The notes: generated by a model from the letters alone, not told the origin. Numbered from the stretch's first letter, positions 17,560 through 29,684 are shown. The stretch is 64,000 bases of DNA from Haloactinomyces albus (GCF_031458135.1 NZ_JAVDXW010000001.1:992001-1056000); one strand, 5' to 3'. Program-made: numbers and translations.

Positions 17560-18792
17560 ATGGAGCGAACCACCTGCTGCATCGTCGGAGGCGGCCCGGC
17601 AGGCATGGTTCTCGGGTTGCTGCTCGCACGCGCCGGAGTCCACGTCACGGTCCTGGAGAAACACGGCGACTTCCTCCGTGATTTCCGGGGCGACACCGTG
17701 CACCCCACGACGCTGCAACTCCTGGAGGACCTCGGGCTGGCCGAGCGCTTCGCGCAGCTGCCCCAACGGCGGGTGGATCAGATCCGAGTACCCACCGGCC
17801 CCGGCAACGACCTGCTCAAACTCGGCGATATCTCCTCGCTGTCGACCAAGTACAACTACATCGCGATGGTTCCGCAGTGGGACCTGCTCGACCTGCTCGC
17901 CGACGAGGGCAAGCAGGAGCCCTCCTTCACCCTGCGGATGAACACCGAAGCGACCTCCCTCATCCGGGAGGGCGGCCGCGTCAACGGTGTCCGCTACCGC
18001 ACCGCCGACGGCGAGGACGGAGAGATACGCGCCACGATCACCGTCGCCTGCGACGGGAGGCGTTCCTTCGCCCGCAGCCTGCCGGAACTGGAACTCCGGG
18101 ATTTCTCCACCCCGATGGACGTCCAGTGGTTCCGGGTACCCCGCGAGCCGGGCGATCCGGAAGGAGGCATCGGCAAGATCGGTCAAGGCATGTTCACCGT
18201 GCTGATCGACCGCGGTGATTACTTCCAGGCCGCCTCGATCATCACCAAAGGCACCGACGCCGCGGCCCGCGAGCACCCGATCGAGGACTTCAACCGCTCG
18301 CTGGCCGAATTCCTGCCCTGGCTGGCGGGCCGGGACAGGCTCGTCGACAGCTGGGACGACATCAAGCTACTCGACGTCACACTGGATCGGCTACGTACGT
18401 GGCACGTACCCGGCCTGCTGTGCATCGGCGACGCGGCGCATGCGATGTCCCCCGTCGCCGGCATCGGCATCAACCTGGCGGTCCAGGACGCCGTCGCAGC
18501 CGCAAGGCATCTCGTGGATCCGCTGCGCCGGGGCACACTGCGGCGCGGGCATGTGGCCGCCATTCAGCGACGTCGGTGGCCGACCACCGTCGGCATCCAG
18601 CGGCTGCAGCGCGCCATCCACACCAATGTCGTCCAGCCCGCGCTGGAGGGCCGGATCGACTTCACCCGCCGAGGGCGGATCCCCCTGCCGTTGCGAGTGG
18701 CCCCGAGCGTGCCCTGGCTGCGCAAGATCCCGGCATACTTCATCGCCTACGGGGCGCTGCGCGAACGCCCGCCCGCTGCCGCGCTGCGATGA
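17560..18792 (+). CDS. FAD-dependent aromatic-ring-type monooxygenase (PHBH/UbiH family)
   Basis: 410 residues. FAD-binding Rossmann motif CIVGGGPAGMVLGLLLARAG (about 6-25), the NAD(P)H/FAD motif ITVACDGRRSFAR around 160 and the second FAD motif LCIGDAAHAMSPVAGIGINLAVQDA (about 287-311) mark the class A flavoprotein hydroxylases. The substrate is unknown; relatives hydroxylate aromatics or inactivate antibiotics. The start at 17560 follows GAGGAGGGATCGCA. A 24-bp operator in the promoter implies tight, probably inducible control. It is monocistronic and convergent with the FAH-family gene, with a palindromic bidirectional terminator between them. Confidence 0.9.
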   Translation: MERTTCCIVGGGPAGMVLGLLLARAGVHVTVLEKHGDFLRDFRGDTVHPTTLQLLEDLGLAERFAQLPQRRVDQIRVPTGPGNDLLKLGDISSLSTKYNYIAMVPQWDLLDLLADEGKQEPSFTLRMNTEATSLIREGGRVNGVRYRTADGEDGEIRATITVACDGRRSFARSLPELELRDFSTPMDVQWFRVPREPGDPEGGIGKIGQGMFTVLIDRGDYFQAASIITKGTDAAAREHPIEDFNRSLAEFLPWLAGRDRLVDSWDDIKLLDVTLDRLRTWHVPGLLCIGDAAHAMSPVAGIGINLAVQDAVAAARHLVDPLRRGTLRRGHVAAIQRRRWPTTVGIQRLQRAIHTNVVQPALEGRIDFTRRGRIPLPLRVAPSVPWLRKIPAYFIAYGALRERPPAAALR

Positions 18793-18823
18793 GGTGCCGC
18801 ACGAGGTGCACCCGACCGAGGTG

Positions 18824-18855
18824 AAAAATGCAGTTTCGCGCGAAACTGCATTTTT
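18824..18855. terminator. 32-bp palindromic bidirectional terminator, repeat copy 2 of 3
   Basis: Perfect palindrome with the same GTTTCGCGCGAAAC core as 3028-3061 but flanked by A5 on the left and T5 on the right, so both strands show a hairpin followed by a T run. It lies between the convergent monooxygenase and FAH-family genes and should terminate both. Confidence 0.85.
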
Positions 18856-18882
18856 ATGGATCCGCGTGAAACCGCAGAGCGA

Positions 18883-19668
18883 TCACTCGCGCTGTTGCAC
18901 CGGGTTGGTCAGGGTTCCCAGGCCGTCGATGGACACCGACACCTTCTGTCCGGGCTCCATCGGGCCGACCCCGGACGGTGTTCCGGTGAGCAGCACATCG
19001 CCGGGCAGCAGGGTCATCACCCGTGAGACGTAGGAGACGAGGGCCGCGACATCGTGTATCAACAGCGAGGTCCGGGACTCCTGCTTGAGCTCGCCGTCGA
19101 GTTCGGTGCGCAGGCCCAGGTCTCCCGGATCCACCTCGGTGTCGATCCACGGGCCCAGCGGGCAGAAGGTGTCATAGCCCTTGGCGCGGGTCCACTGCCC
19201 ATCGGCCCACTGCTGATCACGGGCGGTGACATCGTTGGCGATGGTGTAGCCCAGCAGCACCTCGGTTCCCCGGGCCTCGGGAACGTCCTTGCACGGCTGA
19301 CCGATCACCACCGCCAGCTCACCCTCGAAATCCACCCGTTCGGAACTCACGGGCGACTTGATCGGCACGTTCGGCCCGACCACCGCGGTGGAGGGCTTCA
19401 TGAACAGGAGCGGATTTTCCGGCGGTTCCCCGCCCATCTCCCTGGCGTGCTCGGCATAGTTCTTGCCGACGCACAGCACCTTGGTCGGCAGGATCGGGGC
19501 GAGCAACCGGACGTCGGCCATCGGCCACTTGCGCCCGGTGAACGTCGGTTGCCCGAAGGGATGCTGGTCGATCTCGACCGCGAGAACCTTCTCCCCGGGT
19601 GCGGCCGGATCGGGTTCCAGCGCGACGAACGACACACCTTCCGAGTGGGCGACACGTGCCAGACGCAA
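18883..19668 (-). CDS. Fumarylacetoacetate hydrolase (FAH) family protein
   Basis: 261 residues. The metal-binding FAH fold is visible: KVLCVGKNYAEHAREMG, then FMKPSTAVVGPN, VDFEGELAVVIGQ (acidic ligands), GYTIANDVTARDQQ and GDVLLTGTPSGVGPM. Members hydrolyse or decarboxylate beta-diketo acids in aromatic degradation, or oxaloacetate. A TTG at 19668 is chosen: GGGAGG is 7 nt upstream and the protein then begins MRLARVAHSEGV, like its relatives; the GTG at 19713 would add 15 poorly conserved residues. The orthologue in M. tuberculosis order (Rv2993c) also lies near gltX. It starts 66 nt downstream of cimA. Confidence 0.88.
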   Translation of the reverse strand: MRLARVAHSEGVSFVALEPDPAAPGEKVLAVEIDQHPFGQPTFTGRKWPMADVRLLAPILPTKVLCVGKNYAEHAREMGGEPPENPLLFMKPSTAVVGPNVPIKSPVSSERVDFEGELAVVIGQPCKDVPEARGTEVLLGYTIANDVTARDQQWADGQWTRAKGYDTFCPLGPWIDTEVDPGDLGLRTELDGELKQESRTSLLIHDVAALVSYVSRVMTLLPGDVLLTGTPSGVGPMEPGQKVSVSIDGLGTLTNPVQQRE

Positions 19669-19734
19669 GACGTAACCTCCCTCTTCGACAATGAACGAGA
19701 CCAGCGTACGCACCGCCTCCGATGCCGCCGCACG

Positions 19735-21402
19735 CTAGGCGGAGGCGCCGCTGACAACCTCGTCCCGCCGCAGCGCCTTGAACGCCAGGGCATCGCACAG
19801 CGCCAGCCAGCTCGCTTCGACGATGCTGCCGTGCACACCGACGGTGGTCCACTCGTGCTCCTCGTCCCGAGACTCGACGAGCACGCGCGTCACGGCGTCC
19901 GTACCGGAGGCATCGGTGAGGATGCGCACCTTGTAGTCGACGAGCTCGACCTCGTTCAGCCAGGGCAAACGAGGTACCAGGGCCTCACGCAGTGCCGCGT
20001 CCAGCGCGTTGACCGGCCCGTTGCCCTCGGCTGTGGCGATCACTCGCTCACCGTCCACACGCACCTTGACCGTCGCTTCGGACACCACCTCTCCGTCCGG
20101 CCGATGGTCGAGTGAGACACGGTAGGACTCCAGCTCGAACGGTGCCGCGGGCATGCCGCGCTCCGTATCTCCACCCGAATTGTGCTCACCGGATTCGGCC
20201 ACCTGGCGCCGGAGCAGCAACTCCAGGGAGGCATCGGCCGCCTCGAACGACCAGCCGTGTGCTTCGAGCTCCTTGACGCGTCGCACCGCGCCGGTGACCG
20301 CGGCAGGAGACTCCGAAAGGTCGAGTCCCAGCTCGGCCCCCTTGAGCTCCAGGCTGGCCCGTCCGGCCATCTCGGTGACCAGCACCCGCATATCGTTGCC
20401 CACCACGGCCGGATCGATGTGGTTGTAGAGCTCGGGGTCCACCTTGATCGCACTGGCGTGCAGACCCGCCTTGTGCGCGAAGGTCGACGTACCGACGTAG
20501 GCCTGGTGCGTGTCGGGGGCGAGATTCGCGATGTCGGCGAGCGCGTGCGAGGTGCGGGTGAGTTCGCTGAGGTTACCGTCGGGCAGCACGGGCATATCCA
20601 GCTTGGTCGCCAGGTTGCCGATCACCGTGAACAGATCGGCGTTACCCGCGCGCTCGCCGTAACCATTGGCCGTGCACTGCACGTGCGTGGCCCCGGCCTG
20701 GGTCGCGGCGACCGTATTGGCAACGGCACAGCCGGTGTCGTCCTGGCAGTGGATGCCGACCCGGAACCCCGTGCGGGCGATCACTTCGGTCACCGTCTCG
20801 GCGAGTTGGGTCGGAAGCTGGCCACCGTTGGTATCGCACAGGCACGCGACATCGGCACCCGCCTGCATCGCCGCTTCCAGCACCCGCAGGGATGCGTCCG
20901 GATCGTACGCATACCCATCGAAGAAGTGCTCGGCATCCAGGAAAACGCGCCGCCCCTGGCCGACGAGATAGGCAACCGTGTCGGCGACCATCGCGCAGTT
21001 CTCGGCCACATCGGTACGCAAGGCTCGTTCGATGTGGCGGCGGTCGGACTTGGCGACCAGTGTCACCACCGGAGCCTGCGAGTCGAGCAGCGCGCGTACC
21101 TGCGGATCCTCCTGCGCCTGCACCCCGGCACGGCGGGTCGAACCGAACGCCACCAGCGTCGAATGCCGGAGTTCGAGGTCACCGGCGGCGGCGCGCTGAA
21201 AGAACTCGGTGTCCTTCGGCAGAGCACCCGGCCAACCACCCTCGATGAATCCGACACCGAGGGAGTCCAGCAGCCGCGCCACCGCGAGCTTGTCCGGAAC
21301 GGAGTAGGAGATGCCCTCACGCTGCGCTCCGTCGCGCAGTGTCGTGTCGTAAACGTGGAAAGCGTCTCCCAGTGGGGTTCCTGCCGGGCTGGTGCGCATC
21401 AC
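19735..21402 (-). CDS. cimA: (R)-citramalate synthase
   Basis: 555 residues. A DRE-TIM enzyme condensing pyruvate and acetyl-CoA to citramalate, a threonine-independent route to 2-oxobutyrate and isoleucine. The N-terminal motif YDTTLRDGAQREGI, the metal-binding HCQDDTGCAVAN and GTSTFAHKAGLHASAI are visible, followed by a C-terminal regulatory LeuA-type dimer domain (about 415-540). The length and GGWPGALPKD favour CimA over isopropylmalate synthase; a homologue of unknown substrate cannot be fully excluded. The start is GTG-ATG at 21402. An attenuator with a three-isoleucine leader peptide upstream strongly supports a role in isoleucine synthesis. Confidence 0.92.
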   Translation of the reverse strand: MMRTSPAGTPLGDAFHVYDTTLRDGAQREGISYSVPDKLAVARLLDSLGVGFIEGGWPGALPKDTEFFQRAAAGDLELRHSTLVAFGSTRRAGVQAQEDPQVRALLDSQAPVVTLVAKSDRRHIERALRTDVAENCAMVADTVAYLVGQGRRVFLDAEHFFDGYAYDPDASLRVLEAAMQAGADVACLCDTNGGQLPTQLAETVTEVIARTGFRVGIHCQDDTGCAVANTVAATQAGATHVQCTANGYGERAGNADLFTVIGNLATKLDMPVLPDGNLSELTRTSHALADIANLAPDTHQAYVGTSTFAHKAGLHASAIKVDPELYNHIDPAVVGNDMRVLVTEMAGRASLELKGAELGLDLSESPAAVTGAVRRVKELEAHGWSFEAADASLELLLRRQVAESGEHNSGGDTERGMPAAPFELESYRVSLDHRPDGEVVSEATVKVRVDGERVIATAEGNGPVNALDAALREALVPRLPWLNEVELVDYKVRILTDASGTDAVTRVLVESRDEEHEWTTVGVHGSIVEASWLALCDALAFKALRRDEVVSGASA

Positions 21403-21487
21403 TGGATTCTCCCTGACGATATTCGGTGGTTCGGCGTCTCACCCGCAGCGGCCGGGTCGGTCGATCCTGTGGGGTTGTTGAAAACAC

Positions 21488-21518
21488 AAAAAAGACCTCC
21501 CGCGAATGCGAGAGGTCT
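21488..21518 (-). terminator. Attenuator terminator of cimA
   Basis: On the minus strand the stem AGACCTC/GAGGTCT with an inner CGC/GCG pair and loop is followed by six T, an intrinsic terminator located 86 nt before the cimA start. Just upstream, 10-bp arms GCGCGCCGGG and CCCGGCGCGC form a competing hairpin that covers the leader stop codon. Confidence 0.82.
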
Positions 21519-21536
21519 GCGCGCCGGGGTGCGGAG

Positions 21537-21581
21537 TCACCCGGCGCGCCGGCCAATAATGATCCTCGTGTACTCGGCCAT
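21537..21581 (-). CDS. Isoleucine leader peptide of cimA (14 aa)
   Basis: ATG at 21581, TGA at 21539-21537, peptide MAEYTRIIIGRRAG with three consecutive isoleucine codons (ATC ATT ATT). An AGGA precedes the ATG by 7 nt. The ORF is followed directly by a GC-rich hairpin and the terminator at 21488-21518, the classic layout of ribosome-mediated attenuation. Scarce Ile-tRNA would stall the ribosome on the Ile codons and allow read-through into cimA. Inferred from sequence. Confidence 0.8.
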   Translation of the reverse strand: MAEYTRIIIGRRAG

Positions 21582-21730
21582 GCTCGTATCCTGCCACAAT
21601 CCGAGCAACTACCACGAATCGGGTCAAAATTCCCACGATGTGAGTCATCAAGGATTCACCGGGAAGAACTGCGGGGCACCACCGATCGGATCGCGACCGA
21701 GGAGGCGCCCCGCACTGCCCGCTATGCTGC

Positions 21731-22774
21731 TCACACCTGCTGGGCAACCTCGCGGGACGAGACCAGCGCCGCCAGGCGATCCCCGATCGCGAAAGTCGCA
21801 CCGGGTGCGGAATGATCGCGGGTCGCCAGGTCAAAGGCCACCGAGGCCTCCACCCGGCGGGCCGCCTCGGTGTGCCCGACATGGTCGAGCAGCAAGGCGA
21901 CCGAGAGCACCGCTGCCGTCGGGTCGGCCACGCCTTGGCCCGCAATATCGGGGGCACTGCCGTGTACCGGCTCGAACATACTGGGATTCCGCCGAGTGGC
22001 GTCGATGTTTCCGCTGGCAGCTCGGCCGATGCCTCCGGTGACGGCTCCCGCCAGGTCGGTGATGATGTCGCCGAAGAGGTTGTCGGTCACCACGACGTCG
22101 AACCGGGTCGGATCGGTGACCATGTGAATGGTCGTGGCATCGACGTGCTGGTAATCGACGGTGACGTCGGGATGTTCGAGCGAGACTTCCTCGACCACTC
22201 GGGACCACAGCGAACCGGCATGAGTGAGCACGTTGGTCTTGTGCACCAGCGTCAGGTGCTTGCGGGGCCGAGCGGAGGCCCTGGCGAACGCATCCCGCAC
22301 CACACGATCCACCCCGAACGCGGTGTTCAGGCTCACCTCGGTGGCGATCTCGTGGGCCGTGTCCTTGCGCAGCAGACCACCGTTGCCCGCATACGGCCCC
22401 TCGGTGCCCTCGCGAACCACCAGCATGTCGATCTCACCGGGATCGGCCACCGGGCTCTGCACCCCCGGGTACAGCCGTGCCGGGCGCAGGTTCACGTGGT
22501 GGTCGAGTTCGAAGCGCAGCCGCAGCAGCAATCCGCGTTCGAGGATACCGCTGGGTACGGACGGATCACCCACAGCACCGAGCAGGATTCCATCCTGCTG
22601 CCGAAGTTCGTCCAGCACCGATTCGGGCAGGAGCTCCCCGGTGTTGTGCCAGCGAGCCGCACCCAGATCGTAGCGGGTGATCTCGGTGTCGGGGACCACC
22701 TCACCGAGGACCTTCAGCGCCTCGGACACCACTTCCGGCCCGATCCCGTCACCTGGGATCACAGCGAGCCGCAT
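21731..22774 (-). CDS. leuB: 3-isopropylmalate dehydrogenase
   Basis: 347 residues. NAD-dependent oxidative decarboxylation of 3-isopropylmalate in leucine synthesis. [15 protein letters not shown] opens the protein; the substrate loop [20 protein letters not shown], the catalytic lysine in [10 protein letters not shown], the metal site [20 protein letters not shown] and the NAD loop [14 protein letters not shown] follow. The ATG at 22774 has GGGAGG 7 nt upstream; a GTG at 22780 is the only alternative. It lies on the strand of serA and cimA, 193 nt after serA, with a long hairpin in the gap. Confidence 0.97.
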   Translation of the reverse strand: MRLAVIPGDGIGPEVVSEALKVLGEVVPDTEITRYDLGAARWHNTGELLPESVLDELRQQDGILLGAVGDPSVPSGILERGLLLRLRFELDHHVNLRPARLYPGVQSPVADPGEIDMLVVREGTEGPYAGNGGLLRKDTAHEIATEVSLNTAFGVDRVVRDAFARASARPRKHLTLVHKTNVLTHAGSLWSRVVEEVSLEHPDVTVDYQHVDATTIHMVTDPTRFDVVVTDNLFGDIITDLAGAVTGGIGRAASGNIDATRRNPSMFEPVHGSAPDIAGQGVADPTAAVLSVALLLDHVGHTEAARRVEASVAFDLATRDHSAPGATFAIGDRLAALVSSREVAQQV

Positions 22775-22900
22775 GCACACACCTCCCGAGTATCACCCCG
22801 ACCTGCGGGGTCTGAACCATTGCGCAGAAGGTTACCGCCAACCTGTTCCACACCTGCACACCGGATCCACTCACCGGGCGGGGTTTCCACTCGGAAGCGA

Positions 22901-22949
22901 GGTGAACGGAACTTTCACTCGCACGGGAGGGACGAAAGTTCCGTTCACC
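22901..22949. terminator. Long hairpin between serA and leuB
   Basis: Perfect 16-bp arms GGTGAACGGAACTTTC (22901-22916) and GAAAGTTCCGTTCACC (22934-22949) around a 17-nt loop. It starts 19 nt past the serA stop. It lacks a T run but is long and perfect, so a serA transcript end or RNA-stability element is likely. Confidence 0.7.
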
Positions 22950-22967
22950 CACAGCCGCTGCCGCAGC

Positions 22968-24569
22968 TCACTCGAAACTGACGGTCCGCACCGTGTTTGC
23001 CCCCACGGCGGCACCGATCGGCTCCAGCACGCCGCTCTCGACCGGCCGGTCCACGCGCAGCAGCATGATCGCATCGGATCCGTCGGTGGTCTGGCTGATC
23101 TGCGCCGCCTCGATGTTGACACCGACCTCGCCGAGCAGCGTGCCGACCTTGCCCATCACACCCGGGCGATCCGGGTACTCCAGCAGCAGCACACTTCCCT
23201 GAGCCCGCAGGTCGAAGTGCCTGCCGTTGACCTCGACCAGCTTCTCCACCTGGTTCGGCCCGTCCAGGGCACCCGAAACCACGCCGGCAGTCCCGTCGGC
23301 CAGCACAGCACGCACCGAAACGACACTGCGGTGGCTCGGGCTCTCCGGGGCGGTTTTCACCTCGACGTCGACATCTACGCCGAGTTCCTCCGCGAGCTGC
23401 GGCGCGTTCACAAAGGTGACCTGGCTCTCCACCGCTCCGGAGAACACCCCGCGCAGCGCGGCCAGCGGCAGCACCGACACGTCCTCGTCGGCCAGCTCCC
23501 CGCGAGCCTCGACGGTGACCGAGGTCGGAGTGGAACCAAGCACCGCCGCCAGCAGCGAGCCCAGCTTCTGGGTCAGCGGCAGGTAGGGACGTACCTCCTC
23601 GCCGACGGCACCACCCTGCACGTTCACCGCGTCCGGCACGAACTCACCGCGCAGTGCCTGCAGGGTCGAGTGGGCGACGTCGGTACCGGCCCGGTCCTGA
23701 GCCTCCACCGTGGAGGCACCCAGGTGCGGAGTGGCCACGACGTTTTCCAGTTCGAACAGCGGGCTGGAGGTGGTCGGCTCGGTGCGGTAGACGTCGATGC
23801 CCGCACCCCCGATGTGACCGTTGCGCAGTGCGTCGGCCAGCGCGTCCTCGTCGATGAGGCCACCGCGCGCGGCATTGACGATCATGGCGCCCGGCTTGCA
23901 CTTCTTGAGCTGTTCGGCACCGATCAAGCCGAGAGTCTCGGCCGTCTTCGGCAGATGGATCGAGATCGCATCGGCACGCTCCAGCAGCTCGTCAAGGCTC
24001 ACCAGCTCGATGCCGAGCTGGGCTGCACGAGCCGCCGAGGCGTAGGGATCGTAGGCGATGAGTTTGGTCCCGAAGGCCTCGACACGCTGCGCCACGAGCT
24101 GGCCGATCTTGCCGAGTCCGATCACACCGACGGTTTTGCCATTGAGCTCGACACCGCCGTAGGCACTCCGCTTCCACTCCCCTGCCCGCAGGCTCGCGTC
24201 GGCGGGGGCGATGTTGCGCGCGACGGCCAGCAGAAGGGCCATTGCATGCTCGGCGGCGGAGACGATGTTGGAGGTCGGTGCATTGACCACCATGACCCCG
24301 CGTTCGGTGGCCGCGGGGACCTCGACGTTGTCCAGCCCGACTCCGGCGCGGGCGACAACCTTCAGTTTGCTCGTGGCGGCGAGCACCTCGGCGTCGACCT
24401 TGGTTGCCGAGCGGACCAGCAGCGCGTCGGCGTCGGCGACGGCCTCGAGGAGTGCTGGCCGGTCGGTTCCGTCGACATGACGGATCTCGACCTCGTCCCC
24501 GAATGCTTCGAGCACCGAAGGAGCCAGCTTCTCGGCGATCAGGACGACAGGACGGCTTGCGTTGGTCAC
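22968..24569 (-). CDS. serA: D-3-phosphoglycerate dehydrogenase
   Basis: 533 residues. Oxidises 3-phosphoglycerate with NAD as the first step of serine synthesis. It shows the NAD motif VGVIGLGKIGQLVAQRV, the catalytic Arg, Glu and His in NAARGGLIDEDAL, DVYRTEPTT and TPHLGASTVEAQ, then an allosteric substrate-binding domain (about 320-450) and a C-terminal ACT domain (RPGVMGKVGTLLGEVGVNI) for serine feedback, as in mycobacterial SerA1. GTG at 24569 with GGAG 7 nt upstream is chosen over the longer frame. Confidence 0.97.
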   Translation of the reverse strand: MTNASRPVVLIAEKLAPSVLEAFGDEVEIRHVDGTDRPALLEAVADADALLVRSATKVDAEVLAATSKLKVVARAGVGLDNVEVPAATERGVMVVNAPTSNIVSAAEHAMALLLAVARNIAPADASLRAGEWKRSAYGGVELNGKTVGVIGLGKIGQLVAQRVEAFGTKLIAYDPYASAARAAQLGIELVSLDELLERADAISIHLPKTAETLGLIGAEQLKKCKPGAMIVNAARGGLIDEDALADALRNGHIGGAGIDVYRTEPTTSSPLFELENVVATPHLGASTVEAQDRAGTDVAHSTLQALRGEFVPDAVNVQGGAVGEEVRPYLPLTQKLGSLLAAVLGSTPTSVTVEARGELADEDVSVLPLAALRGVFSGAVESQVTFVNAPQLAEELGVDVDVEVKTAPESPSHRSVVSVRAVLADGTAGVVSGALDGPNQVEKLVEVNGRHFDLRAQGSVLLLEYPDRPGVMGKVGTLLGEVGVNIEAAQISQTTDGSDAIMLLRVDRPVESGVLEPIGAAVGANTVRTVSFE

Positions 24570-24797
24570 GGGCGCGCTCCAGAAAGAGAGATCACGGTCG
24601 AAGCAGGGCACGGCATTGTGCCAAGACGGTGAAGCAGTTTAACGCCGGCGGAGGGGGACGTTCCCATCAGTGTTGGCCGGATCACTTTTCCGGCAGTATC
24701 GCCGATCCGCACCGAACGGCCCCGACCAGGAATGTTGCGGTATTCACCGCCGAGAGACCCGTCGGGATCCCCATGCCGAATTTCGTGCCCCGAAGGA

Positions 24798-25043
24798 TCA
24801 CGGCTCGTCGAACTCGCCGTCCTTGGCCCCTTCGACGAAGGCATCCCACTCCTCGGGAGTGAAGACGAGCACCGGGCCGTCCGGATCGGCACCGTTGCGC
24901 ATCCCGATGTATCCGTCCACGAACGCGATCTCGACGCCGGGTTCGTCCTCGTCCTCGGTGCTGGTGATCCACTCCGCGTTGGTGAAGTCGAGCTTGTCCC
25001 GGATGTGGGCCTTGTCGTCGATTGCTTCCTCGTTCTCGCTCAC
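24798..25043 (-). CDS. DUF397-domain protein
   Basis: 81 residues, very acidic. The DUF397 core is recognisable: WITSTEDEDEPGVEIAFVDGYIGMRNGADPDGPVLVFTPEEW-type order, with the closing F-x2-EW-x-AF. DUF397 proteins are abundant in filamentous actinomycetes, usually next to a helix-turn-helix partner with which they act; none is adjacent here, so it is an orphan or pairs with a distant regulator. The GTG at 25043 is 7 nt after TAGACT, suggesting a leaderless transcript. It lies between serA and ilvC on the same strand; the 228 bp before serA contains nothing else recognised. Confidence 0.8.
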   Translation of the reverse strand: MSENEEAIDDKAHIRDKLDFTNAEWITSTEDEDEPGVEIAFVDGYIGMRNGADPDGPVLVFTPEEWDAFVEGAKDGEFDEP

Positions 25044-25223
25044 GGGATCCAGTCTATCGTCACCCGCAGTAGCCGTGTCACGACCGGCCACGAAGCAGCC
25101 GGTTCCCGGACGCATCCATCGCGAGCAACCGATGCTCCCCGAGGTGGCGGGAAACCCCAGCGAGAAATCTCGCGTCCGAGCAGGAACGGCCCGGCGCTCC
25201 CCACGGGAGGCACCGGGCCGTTC

Positions 25224-25253
25224 CTGCCGGAGGTGCGGCGGCACCTCCGGCAG
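25224..25253. terminator. Hairpin after ilvC
   Basis: Perfect 13-bp arms CTGCCGGAGGTGC and GCACCTCCGGCAG with a 4-nt loop, 17 nt past the ilvC stop. Very stable but without a T run; probably the end of the ilvBNC transcript. Confidence 0.65.
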
Positions 25254-25270
25254 TCATGCACGGACGTGCG

Positions 25271-28697
<3,427 letters not shown>

Positions 28698-28735
28698 CGG
28701 GTCTGCCTCGTGGTCGATGATGTGGGCCGGGCACG

Positions 28736-28773
28736 AAAAAACCCCCGCCGGCCACACAAGGCCGCACGAGGGT
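28736..28773 (-). terminator. Attenuator terminator of ilvBNC
   Basis: On the minus strand CCCTCGTGCGGCC pairs imperfectly with GGCCGGCGGGGG around a short loop and is followed by six T, 39 nt before the ilvB ATG. Upstream, 13-bp perfect arms GGCGCGTCGACGC (28775-28787) and GCGTCGACGCGCC (28802-28814) form an alternative hairpin that overlaps the end of the leader ORF. Confidence 0.8.
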
Positions 28774-28797
28774 TGGCGCGTCGACGCTGCGAACTTC

Positions 28798-28848
28798 CTA
28801 GGCGTCGACGCGCCGGGGAAGTACGAGAATGTCGTTGATTCGCAGCAT
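28798..28848 (-). CDS. Branched-chain leader peptide of ilvBNC (16 aa)
   Basis: ATG at 28848, TAG at 28800-28798, peptide [16 protein letters not shown]: three Leu, two Ile and two Val in 16 residues, clustered as ILVL just before the hairpin. With the downstream alternative hairpins it makes a ribosome-mediated attenuator responding to charged Leu-, Ile- and Val-tRNA, as known for ilvBNC in corynebacteria. The -10 box is 7 nt upstream, so the leader is probably translated from a leaderless mRNA. Confidence 0.8.
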   Translation of the reverse strand: MLRINDILVLPRRVDA

Positions 28849-28855
28849 GGCATGG

Positions 28856-28885
28856 ATGCTAGCCGCAGAAGCATCGCGACGTCAA
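28856..28885 (-). promoter_or_regulatory. ilvB operon promoter
   Basis: TTGACG (28885-28880) and TAGCAT (28861-28856) on the minus strand, 18 nt apart. The predicted start point falls on the A of the leader-peptide ATG at 28848. Confidence 0.65.
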
Positions 28886-28998
28886 ACCCACGAGACGATC
28901 TTCTCGCATCATGGACACGTTCGGGCGAACCGCGAGAGGGAACGGCGAGCGCGGGCCGCGCATGTGCCCACCGCTCGCGCAGGTGAGAGCATCGAGGA

Positions 28999-29496
28999 GT
29001 GAGCGAGTCTTCAGCAGAAACCGGCCGGTCCGGCACGGAGGCAGCAGACCCCACCGGCAGCACGGTGGACCACGAGGATTCCGGTGGGGTCCGGGGGAGG
29101 ACGCCCACGCTGCCGGATCGGTTGACGTTTCGGATCACGCCACTGGCCATCGTCGGCGTACTCACCGTGGCGGTGTGTATCTCCCCCGCCGCAGCCGCCG
29201 CTCCTTGGCTGCTGTGGCTCTACCTCCTGCCGGTGGGCCTACTCGTCTGGATACTGCGTATGCGGACCACCGTCGACTCCACCGGGCTCACGGCACGCAA
29301 CGTGGTGCGAAAGTCCCGGATCGGTTGGGGCGACCTGCAATCGCTTCGGGTCAACGAGCGGCGGTGGGTGCGCGCAGTACTGCATTCCCACCGGGAGGTA
29401 CGGCTCCCGGCCGTACGTGTCCGCGACCTGTCCCGCCTTGCCGCGATGAGCGGTGGTCGCCTCTCCGATCCCGCAGCCGAAACCGAGTCCGAATGA
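28999..29496 (+). CDS. PH-domain membrane protein (Cfp6-like)
   Basis: 165 residues. A low-complexity hydrophilic N-terminus (1-40), two hydrophobic segments (about 48-66 [21 protein letters not shown] and 68-84 [16 protein letters not shown]), then a small bacterial PH domain (about 85-150) with [29 protein letters not shown]. It occupies the place of Cfp6 (Rv3004) beside ilvB in M. tuberculosis and has the same architecture. Function unknown. GTG start at 28999 behind GAGGA. It is divergent from ilvB. Confidence 0.85.
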   Translation: MSESSAETGRSGTEAADPTGSTVDHEDSGGVRGRTPTLPDRLTFRITPLAIVGVLTVAVCISPAAAAAPWLLWLYLLPVGLLVWILRMRTTVDSTGLTARNVVRKSRIGWGDLQSLRVNERRWVRAVLHSHREVRLPAVRVRDLSRLAAMSGGRLSDPAAETESE

Positions 29497-29577
29497 GCAG
29501 CGGCGGCCATCCTCGTGACGGATATCTCCGCCGAACCGCGCCGCCTTGCCGCCTCCTGTCGCCACGTCCCTCCCGGC

Positions 29578-29617
29578 ACGGCCGTACCACCACGGCCGTA
29601 CCACCACGGCCGTGGTG
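29578..29617. repeat. 14-bp tandem repeat upstream of the LppZ-like gene
   Basis: ACGGCCGTACCACC at 29578-29591 and 29592-29605, then a partial third unit; the junction forms the 16-bp palindrome CACCACGGCCGTGGTG (29602-29617). It lies about 55 bp upstream of the lipoprotein promoter, in the 188-bp gap after the PH-domain gene. Confidence 0.75.
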
Positions 29618-29684
29618 CTGCCAGCGGCAGCCGGGCACCGTGGGCTCACTCCGCGTTCACGAGCGCACCGATAGAGTCGATCCT

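Noticed and set aside
20182-22041. Plus-strand 619-codon frame across cimA and its attenuator
   Set aside because: Shadow of cimA. It crosses a terminator and leader peptide on the other strand and has no recognisable motif.
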